16,646 nt of DNA from Candidatus Peribacteraceae bacterium (GTDB lineage: Bacteria; Patescibacteriota; Gracilibacteria; Peribacterales; Peribacteraceae). Location: assembly GCA_028717505.1 (NCBI GenBank), contig JAQUNQ010000011.1, positions 1 to 16,646 on the forward strand, in the 5' to 3' direction. The notes beneath the pieces were generated by a model. It was not told the origin of the DNA, did no database searches, and worked only from the letters and a program-made list of their open reading frames with translations. A program made the translations under genes and the position numbers. Below, one piece after another: positions 6,935-11,371 of this stretch (its first letter is position 1; every line of letters begins with the position of its first letter).

Positions 6935-7741
6935 TCAGAAGAGGAAGAGATTAATGAGGGCTGCCGCGCTGATGACGACGGCAAGGGCGACGAGGCAGGC
7001 GATGATGAGCTTGTGCGCGCGTTCCTTGTATTCATCAGTGATGGAGATCACGAGGAGGATGCCGCCGACGATGATGCCCACCACGGCGAGCAGGCCGAAG
7101 ATCGTGATGACGAAGTTCGCGATACCGACGGTCTCCGCAATCCCTTCCCCGATGTTCCCTCCCGCGGGAGCGAAGGTATTGATGATGGGGGCCGCGAGGA
7201 GCACGACAGCTGTTCCGTAGAGGCCGTGCAGCCACTTCGTGCGCGCCTTGTCGATCTGCGAGTCGTCGACGGCCAGGATCATGAGGGCCCCCTGGTACAC
7301 GGTATTCGCGAGCAGGGCGGCCACGAGGATTCCCTTGATGAAGAGGACGACGTCGGCGATGAGCGTCTCCAGGGGGCCGGTTTCCACGGCGCCCTTCGTC
7401 GTGAAACTGTCGGCGATCAGGCTGGCGCCGAGGACGAGGATGGTTCCGGCGAAGGCGTAGATGTAGGCCTTCTTGCTCTCGGTGATGGTGCTCTCGTTAT
7501 CGGAGGAGATGATGAGGCGCAGCGCGAAGAACACCAGCGACGCGATGAGGATGCCGATGATGGCGACGTCCTTCGCGGGACTGATGATGTGGGCGTAAAT
7601 GTAGCCCGAGAGATCGCTCCCGAGACAGGAGATGCCGCTCACGACGCACGTATTGATGAGCCCCGAAGAGACGACGGCGTGCGCCGTGTGGGGGAGGAGC
7701 GCAACGACGAGGCCGAGAACGATGGCGGAAGATCTGCGCAT
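6935..7741 (-). CDS. Secreted/membrane protein of three TrbC/VirB2-like modules (first of pair)
   Basis: A 268-residue protein with a signal peptide (MRRSSAIVLG..., cleavage expected after HTAHA, residue 22), a short region with Cys32 and Cys39 that could form a disulfide, then three two-helix modules at about 55-112, 130-190 and 206-267. Their hinges align with those of the downstream partner: FFALRLIISS+DNE, YQGALMILAV+DDS, VGGILLVISI+TDE, each followed by a Lys/Arg cluster and a second hydrophobic helix ending in IADSF, IINTF or LINLF. Pilin-like (TrbC/VirB2, T4SS_pilin-type) subunits normally carry one such module. It has an extended -10 promoter 11 bases upstream of its ATG and is followed after 3 bases by the second gene, so both should be made together, possibly as a membrane complex. 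Function is otherwise unknown. Confidence 0.86.
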   Translation of the reverse strand: MRRSSAIVLGLVVALLPHTAHAVVSSGLINTCVVSGISCLGSDLSGYIYAHIISPAKDVAIIGILIASLVFFALRLIISSDNESTITESKKAYIYAFAGTILVLGASLIADSFTTKGAVETGPLETLIADVVLFIKGILVAALLANTVYQGALMILAVDDSQIDKARTKWLHGLYGTAVVLLAAPIINTFAPAGGNIGEGIAETVGIANFVITIFGLLAVVGIIVGGILLVISITDEYKERAHKLIIACLVALAVVISAAALINLFLF

Positions 7742-7752
7742 AGAATCTGTTT

Positions 7753-7761
7753 ATTGTACCA
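7753..7761 (-). promoter_or_regulatory. Extended -10 promoter of the pilin-like pair
   Basis: The minus strand reads TGGTACAAT, a TGn extended -10 with a near-consensus box, 11 bases before the ATG at 7741. No convincing -35 is present, as is common for extended -10 promoters. The predicted leader is only a few bases. Confidence 0.55.
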
Positions 7762-7774
7762 GAAATTGCCATTG

Positions 7775-7788
7775 CCCGCCACGGCGGG
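7775..7788. other. GC hairpin in the divergent intergenic region
   Basis: CCCGCC and GGCGGG are separated by two bases (five pairs with a CACG tetraloop). It sits upstream of the extended -10 of the minus-strand pair and of the plus-strand promoter, so it is not in either transcript. It may be a protein-binding site or chance. Confidence 0.3.
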
Positions 7789-7812
7789 ACCGTGAATGAC
7801 CGGGATGCGCAA

Positions 7813-7840
7813 TTGCTTCTGGAGCCGCTTTCCCTATCAT
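7813..7840 (+). promoter_or_regulatory. Promoter for the Bax-inhibitor-1 family gene (leaderless)
   Basis: TTGCTT (7813-7818), a 16-base spacer, TATCAT (7835-7840), then only 6 bases to the ATG at 7847. Transcription would begin at or next to the A of the start codon. The same TTGCTT and short -10 to ATG spacing recur elsewhere in the window. Confidence 0.5.
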
Positions 7841-7846
7841 ACTTTC

Positions 7847-8542
7847 ATGACACCTTACTCATTTTCTGTCCAGAGCTCGCCGGTGGCTCTCAGCTCCTCC
7901 TCCGAGGGGAAAGTGTATGGACTCCTGACGCTTGCCATGGGGCTCACGGCCCTCGGCGCCTTCCTCGGCGTGCAGTTCGTCTCGATCCTGCTCGGGTCCG
8001 GGATCCAACTCATCTTTCTCATCGCCGAGCTCCTGCTCATCTTCACGTCGCGTCTCTGGATGGAGCGGAGCCCGCTCAATGCGGTGCTCTTTGCCGTCTT
8101 CCCGTTCCTGTCCGGCATCACCGTGACGCCGTACCTCCTCTACGTCCTCGTGGGGTACGTGAACGGGGCGGGGATTCTCCTCAATGCTCTCGCTGCGACC
8201 GTGTTCCTCACGGCGGCTTCGGCGGTCTTCGCCTTCACGACGAAGTGGGATCTCTCGACGCTCGGGCGCACCCTCCTCTTCGGGCTCTTCGGCCTGATCG
8301 GCCTTGCGCTTCTGCAGGTGTTCGTTCCCTCCCTGCGCACGGGAACAATGGAGATTTTCATCGCGGGCGCGGGGACGGTCCTCTTCGCCTTCTTCATCGC
8401 GTTCGACCTGCAGCGTGTGCGACGGCTCGGACGCATGGGGGCCAATCCCTTCCTCCTCGCCCTCTCGCTCTACCTCGACATCTTCAACCTCTTCCTCTCC
8501 ATCCTGCGGCTCATGGTGGCCCTCTCCGGCAACAGGCGGTAG
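7847..8542 (+). CDS. Bax inhibitor-1/YccA family membrane protein
   Basis: A 231-residue integral membrane protein with about seven hydrophobic helices spread from residue 25 to the C-terminus and the family-typical C-terminal stretch SLYLDIFNLFLSILRL (about 206-221). Members of UPF0005/BI-1 (YccA, YetJ, TMBIM) include pH-sensitive calcium leak channels and an FtsH modulator; which applies here cannot be read from the sequence. The Asp in YLDIFN matches the conserved Asp of the last helix; I did not verify the full di-aspartyl sensor. I used the ATG at 7847 because a -10 box ends 6 bases before it; an ORF extension to 7796 has no promoter or family support. It is divergent from the pilin-like pair and followed by a small basic protein gene 71 bases downstream. 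Confidence 0.88.
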   Translation: MTPYSFSVQSSPVALSSSSEGKVYGLLTLAMGLTALGAFLGVQFVSILLGSGIQLIFLIAELLLIFTSRLWMERSPLNAVLFAVFPFLSGITVTPYLLYVLVGYVNGAGILLNALAATVFLTAASAVFAFTTKWDLSTLGRTLLFGLFGLIGLALLQVFVPSLRTGTMEIFIAGAGTVLFAFFIAFDLQRVRRLGRMGANPFLLALSLYLDIFNLFLSILRLMVALSGNRR

Positions 8543-8575
8543 AGGGGAAAAGCCGATGATTCTCCGTTCTTTTCT

Positions 8576-8604
8576 TTGCTTTTTCCCGCGCTTTTCCCTA
8601 CCCT
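8576..8604 (+). promoter_or_regulatory. Putative promoter for the small basic protein gene
   Basis: TTGCTT (8576-8581), 17-base spacer, TACCCT (8599-8604), then 9 bases to the ATG at 8614. The -10 is weak, but the -35 is identical to that at 7813-7818. Confidence 0.35.
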
Positions 8605-8613
8605 GCTTCCGCT

Positions 8614-8799
8614 ATGTCGAAGCGACCCACCCCCAAGAAGAGGCGCGAGAAGAGCCGCGGCAGGCGGCAGCATTCCGTCTACGTGCAAAAGCGGATCCGC
8701 AAGCTCACGAATCGCATGAATTCCCCGTATGGTTCCCCCGTGGAGGCGCGCAGCAAGGCGAAGAAGGCGCTCAAGGGGATCACGAGGATCAAGGCGTAA
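8614..8799 (+). CDS. Small very basic protein, possibly ribosomal (bL32-like)
   Basis: A 61-residue protein with about 20 Lys/Arg. The N-terminus, PTPKKRREKSRGRRQHS, recalls the PKKRxSKSRxxxRRxH start of ribosomal protein bL32, and the site just before nusB and rnc fits a translation protein. The remainder (VYVQKRIRKLTNRM..., ending ALKGITRIKA) does not match any bL32 tail that I can recall, and there are no zinc Cys residues, so the identification is tentative. Nucleic-acid binding is the safe inference from composition. The start codon has no Shine-Dalgarno; a pyrimidine-rich stretch (CTTTTCCCTACCCTGCTTCC) leads into it. The stop TAA is followed 2 bases later by a heptad repeat. Another possibility is an unrelated basic RNA-binding protein. 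Confidence 0.72.
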   Translation: MSKRPTPKKRREKSRGRRQHSVYVQKRIRKLTNRMNSPYGSPVEARSKAKKALKGITRIKA

Positions 8800-8801
8800 A
8801 T

Positions 8802-8836
8802 AAGCTTTAAGCTTTAAGCTTAAAGCTTTAAGCTAC
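8802..8836. repeat. Heptad tandem repeat (AAGCTTT) and palindrome
   Basis: Five consecutive 7-base units, AAGCTTT, AAGCTTT, AAGCTTA, AAGCTTT, AAGCTAC. The central 20 bases, 8809-8828, form a perfect palindrome. It lies 2 bases after the basic protein gene and about 60 before nusB. AT-rich and without a T-run, it is not a typical terminator. Confidence 0.8.
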
Positions 8837-8894
8837 GGACTGCTATCTGGCAGAATTCTTGTCGCTTTTCGTTTATCGCTAACCGCTTCGTTCT

Positions 8895-9323
8895 ATGGCC
8901 CGACGACGTCATCTCTCGCGCATAGCTGTCCTGCAGGTGCTCTTCGAGAGCGAGCGGCGGAGCAACTTCAATGAGCTTGAGGCTCTCGCCCGGAACGCGC
9001 AGGAACTCGGCGAGGTGGATCTTCCTTTCGCAGAGAGTCTGCTCGTGGGAGTGGTGGAGCGGCAGGGGGAGCTGGAGCGTGTCATCGAGCAACATGCGCC
9101 CGAATGGTCGCTCGCACGCATGGACCCGATTTCCCGCTGCGTCCTGCTCATTGGCACTTTCGAACTCCTCCATCGCTCCGATGTCCCGCCGGCGGTGGCC
9201 ATGAACGAGGCCATCGAGATTGCGAAGGAATTCGGGACGGAGGAGAGCGGGAAATTTGTGAATGGCGTCCTGAATGCGATTGCGCAGGGGACGGGAAAGA
9301 AGGAAGGCCAGAAAGAAGGATAG
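8895..9323 (+). CDS. nusB: Transcription antitermination protein NusB
   Basis: A 142-residue all-helical RNA-binding protein which, with S10/NusE, binds boxA on rRNA leaders and supports antitermination and ribosome assembly. Visible signatures: the Arg-rich start MARRRHLSRIAVLQVLFE (1-18), the RMDPISRCVLLIGTFELLHR segment in the middle, and the C-terminal VPPAVAMNEAIEIAKEFG (about 103-120) and SGKFVNGVLNAIA. Length and order are standard; a short Lys/Gly/Glu tail follows. No Shine-Dalgarno precedes the ATG; the leader ends in CCGCTTCGTTCT. The rnc start lies 73 bases downstream on the same strand, a common nusB/rnc neighbourhood. Its partner S10 is encoded about 2 kb away. Confidence 0.95.
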   Translation: MARRRHLSRIAVLQVLFESERRSNFNELEALARNAQELGEVDLPFAESLLVGVVERQGELERVIEQHAPEWSLARMDPISRCVLLIGTFELLHRSDVPPAVAMNEAIEIAKEFGTEESGKFVNGVLNAIAQGTGKKEGQKEG

Positions 9324-9349
9324 GAATTTTATTCATCATGTTCGTTTCT

Positions 9350-9385
9350 TTCCATACCTTCCATACGTCCCGAACCTCCCATACA
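9350..9385. repeat. Imperfect 9-base tandem repeat before rnc
   Basis: Four 9-base units (TTCCATACC, TTCCATACG, TCCCGAACC, TCCCATACA) run through the leader between nusB and rnc, making it almost purine-free. No hairpin or ribosome site is seen in it. Confidence 0.55.
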
Positions 9386-9396
9386 CTCTCTCCGTC

Positions 9397-10086
9397 ATGC
9401 AGCCACAGCCCTTCGCGCTCCTTGAGAAGTCCATCGGCGTCTCCTTCCGCAAGAAGGATCACCTCGCGCAGGCCCTCACGCATCGCAGCGCCACGGGCAA
9501 AGGAAAGAAGCGGGCCGACAACGAGCGGTTTGAGTTCCTCGGAGATGCGGTGCTGGAACTCGTCGCGACGGAGTATCTCTTCTCCTTCGAGAACAAGAGC
9601 GAGGGGGAGCTCACCAACTGGCGTTCTGCACTCGTGAACGGCAAGCAGCTCGCCGAGGTGGCGCGGTCCATCCAGCTTGGCGATTACCTCTTCATGAGTA
9701 CGGGGGAAGATCTGAGCGGCGGACGCGACAAGGAATCCACGCTGGCGAACGCACTCGAGGCCCTCATCGGTGCCATCTTCCTCGACCAGGGGTTCGATGT
9801 GGCCAGAAAGTTCTGCTACGAGCACATCCTCGTGCATCTCGAAGGTCTTCTCCGCGAAGGCAAGCATCGTGACTTCAAGAGTCTCTTTCAGGAGAAGGCG
9901 CAGGCGCTCCACGGCGTTACGCCGCACTACACGGTGATTGCGGCGAGCGGGCCGGACCATGAGAAGGAATTCACCTGCGCCGTCTGCCTCGGCGAGGAGG
10001 AGGTGGCGAAGGGGAGGGGGGCGAGCAAGCAGGAAGCGGAGCAGGCCGCGGCGAAGGCAGGTTTGAAAGCGAAGGGGTGGAAATAA
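9397..10086 (+). CDS. rnc: Ribonuclease III
   Basis: Endonuclease that cuts double-stranded RNA, including rRNA precursors. From the ATG at 9397 (229 residues) it has the catalytic signature NERFEFLGDAVLE (42-54; Glu43, Glu46, Asp50 match E. coli Glu38, Glu41, Asp45), the second catalytic helix LANALEALIGAIFLDQGF (116-133), and a C-terminal dsRNA-binding domain from about 158 (DFKSLFQEKAQ) to 225 (KGRGASKQEAEQAAAKAGL). The position of E. coli Asp114 is Asn118, while Glu117 is kept as Glu121. The open frame extends to 9274, overlapping nusB, but the extra 41 residues are Arg-rich and non-homologous. No Shine-Dalgarno; the leader is CT-rich. A strong hairpin follows the stop. Confidence 0.94.
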   Translation: MQPQPFALLEKSIGVSFRKKDHLAQALTHRSATGKGKKRADNERFEFLGDAVLELVATEYLFSFENKSEGELTNWRSALVNGKQLAEVARSIQLGDYLFMSTGEDLSGGRDKESTLANALEALIGAIFLDQGFDVARKFCYEHILVHLEGLLREGKHRDFKSLFQEKAQALHGVTPHYTVIAASGPDHEKEFTCAVCLGEEEVAKGRGASKQEAEQAAAKAGLKAKGWK

Positions 10087-10087
10087 T

Positions 10088-10120
10088 CATGAGAGACAAA
10101 CCTGCGGTTTTTCTCTCATG
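10088..10120 (+). terminator. Strong hairpin just after rnc
   Basis: Two 15-base arms with one mismatch and a 3-base loop (TGC), from CATGAGAGA at 10088 to TCTCTCATG at 10120. It begins 2 bases after the rnc stop. The following bases are GACTCTCTTTTCCC, not a clean T-run, so it is either a weak intrinsic terminator, an mRNA 3' end stabiliser, or an RNase III autoregulatory target. Confidence 0.5.
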
Positions 10121-10150
10121 GACTCTCTTTTCCCTTAAAGGTGCGGCTCC

Positions 10151-10187
10151 AGCGTTGGGGCCCGGCGAAGCCACCCAACGCTTCGCC
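10151..10187. repeat. Two interleaved inverted repeats (A-B-A'-B')
   Basis: AGCGTTGGG (10151-10159) pairs with CCCAACGCT (10174-10182), and GGCGAAG (10164-10170) pairs with CTTCGCC (10181-10187). The arms alternate and share two bases, so the stems are mutually exclusive or form a pseudoknot-like fold. It lies at the GC-rich edge of an AT-rich patch. Confidence 0.65.
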
Positions 10188-10191
10188 GCGA

Positions 10192-10220
10192 TTGTTTGGA
10201 TTGATTAACGGACGTAAGAT
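10192..10220 (+). promoter_or_regulatory. Leaderless promoter for the 111-residue membrane protein gene
   Basis: TTGTTT (10192-10197), 17-base spacer, TAAGAT (10215-10220), then exactly 6 bases to the ATG at 10227. The geometry equals that of the Bax-inhibitor-like gene at 7847. Confidence 0.5.
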
Positions 10221-10226
10221 TACTGT

Positions 10227-10562
10227 ATGCGCTTTCTATCTCAAATAAGCATAGGAACGTGGGTTCAATTGATCTTCTGGGTCTTCTACATTTTTTATGC
10301 TCCTCGGTTACTCGATAAAGTTTCCACTGGGAGATGGTCTAAAGTTAAGGCAAAAATGATTGCTGCAAGGCTGAACATTATTGGTACTGTACTAATGGCA
10401 TTTTCCGCTGTATCAATCAGTGGCATCTCAACGGGGGGGACTATTTTCGGACATCAATTCACTCTGCCCTTACAGGCATCCTTATTACCTCCATTAGTTG
10501 GGCTTATTCCTATTCTCATTGCGCATGACATCGAAATGAGATGTTTGGATATTAAGAATTAG
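10227..10562 (+). CDS. Small three-helix membrane protein (hypothetical)
   Basis: A 111-residue protein that I do not recognise. It has hydrophobic segments at about 10-28 (WVQLIFWVFYIFYAP), 48-68 (NIIGTVLMAFSAVSISGIS) and 82-100 (LQASLLPPLVGLIPILIAH), and a basic stretch between the first two (RWSKVKAKMIAARL), which predicts that this loop is cytoplasmic. Codons are strikingly AT-rich (many ATT, TTT, TTA, GCA) compared with neighbours, suggesting foreign origin or relaxed selection. It has its own promoter-like sequence ending 6 bases before the ATG and no Shine-Dalgarno. It converges on another AT-rich small gene with 6 bases between stops. Confidence 0.7.
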   Translation: MRFLSQISIGTWVQLIFWVFYIFYAPRLLDKVSTGRWSKVKAKMIAARLNIIGTVLMAFSAVSISGISTGGTIFGHQFTLPLQASLLPPLVGLIPILIAHDIEMRCLDIKN

Positions 10563-10568
10563 CCCGTC

Positions 10569-10787
10569 TTAATCTCGCTCTCCACGCTTGTAGAGAACCA
10601 TCTCCATTCCAAGTTGTGTGAGTTTCCCACGTACCCCTTCAACTTCATGATCAGTTACTTCCAAAATGGGGCCTTTCGCAGAATAATTTAGCGTGAGGCC
10701 TGCCTCTTTCAGCAAATCCTCCGTGCTTGGCTGTCCCTCGATAGACCGTGAAGCTGCCTGTAAATCAATGACTCTCCAGAATGGCAC
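10569..10787 (-). CDS. Small hypothetical protein downstream of rpsJ
   Basis: A 72-residue acidic-neutral, soluble-looking protein (starts MPFWRVIDLQAASRSIEG, ends MVLYKRGERD) with no signal or membrane segment and no family that I recognise. The middle (STEDLLKEAGLTL, then ILEVTDHEVEGVRGKLTQLGMEMVLY) reads like a small alpha/beta domain, so it is probably real rather than a shadow. Its GTG start lies 9 bases after the S10 stop, in the same direction, so it may be co-transcribed with rpsJ and translationally coupled. Base composition is more AT-rich than S10, like the convergent gene at 10227. Start is uncertain because no ATG is available nearby. Confidence 0.55.
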   Translation of the reverse strand: MPFWRVIDLQAASRSIEGQPSTEDLLKEAGLTLNYSAKGPILEVTDHEVEGVRGKLTQLGMEMVLYKRGERD

Positions 10788-10796
10788 TGATTCACG

Positions 10797-11309
10797 TTAT
10801 CCCATCTTAATCTCGATATCCACGCCAGAGGGCAGGCTCAGGCTCTGCAGGTTCTCCATGGTCTTGAAAGTCGTTTCCTTGAGGTCGATCAGGCGCCGGT
10901 GCGTGCGCATCTCGAACTGGTCGCGCGCGTCCTTGTGGACAAAGGTCGAGCGGTTCACGGTGAACTTGCGGATCTTGGTGGGGAGGGGGATGGGGCCGTG
11001 GATGACGGCGCCACTCCGCTCGGCAGTATCGATGATCTTCGCAGCGGCCTCGTCCAGCACGGTATGGTCGAAGGCGCTCAAGCGGATACGAATGGAGGGG
11101 GAACCTTTCTGCTCCGCTCCCTTCTTCGGTGCTGGAGCATGCGAAACAGGGGCAGGGGTCTTCTCTGCCTTCGGGGCCACCGTCACCGGCCCCTTCTTCT
11201 GCACCACTTCCGGCTTCTTCTTCGCCGGGAGAGCGGGCTTCTTCACGTCCTTCGCCGCTTTCTTCTTCGGGGCGGCGGTCTTCGATGGTGCTTTCTTCTG
11301 GGGAGCCAT
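10797..11309 (-). CDS. rpsJ: Ribosomal protein S10 (uS10/NusE) with long N-terminal tail
   Basis: Component of the 30S head and partner of NusB in antitermination. Residues 72-169 are a complete S10 (SIRIRLSAFDHTVLDEAA..., PLPTKIRKFTVNRSTFVHKDARDQFEMRTHRRLIDL, ending LPSGVDIEIKMG), about the full usual 100 residues. Residues 1-71 are an extra Lys/Ala/Pro-rich, probably disordered tail starting MAPQKKAPSKTAAPKKK. No Met exists near residue 72 to give a normal-length start, and the ATG at 11309 has a CT-rich leader (TTCTTTCCCTCC), so the tail is probably translated. It follows tuf by 62 bases with a GC hairpin between. The usual S10-operon genes (rplC, rplD) do not follow; a small AT-rich gene does. 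Confidence 0.95.
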   Translation of the reverse strand: MAPQKKAPSKTAAPKKKAAKDVKKPALPAKKKPEVVQKKGPVTVAPKAEKTPAPVSHAPAPKKGAEQKGSPSIRIRLSAFDHTVLDEAAAKIIDTAERSGAVIHGPIPLPTKIRKFTVNRSTFVHKDARDQFEMRTHRRLIDLKETTFKTMENLQSLSLPSGVDIEIKMG

Positions 11310-11346
11310 AGGGCGACGGAGGGAAAGAACAAGAGGAAAGGGAGAA

Positions 11347-11364
11347 GGGGCGGCGAACCGCCCC
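11347..11364 (-). terminator. GC hairpin with TTCG loop between tuf and rpsJ
   Basis: On the minus strand GGGGCGG, TTCG, CCGCCCC: seven GC pairs closed by a TTCG tetraloop, 7 bases after the tuf stop. A mixed pyrimidine stretch rather than a T-run follows. It probably acts as an attenuator, processing site or mRNA stabiliser letting tuf be expressed above rpsJ; a full terminator would leave rpsJ without an evident promoter. Confidence 0.5.
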
Positions 11365-11371
11365 GTCCGCC

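Noticed and set aside
6056..7795. 579-codon, very Asp/Glu-rich plus-strand reading frame
   Set aside because: It is the antisense of the two hydrophobic pilin-like genes: ATC/CTC codons read backwards give GAT/GAG, so the acidity is an artefact.
10151..10187. Integron attC-like site (GTTGGGG and ACCCAAC near an AT-rich cassette-like gene)
   Set aside because: The order is GTT...AAC, the reverse of attC (RYYYAAC...GTTRRRY), the whole palindrome is only about 37 bases, and no integrase or second site is visible.
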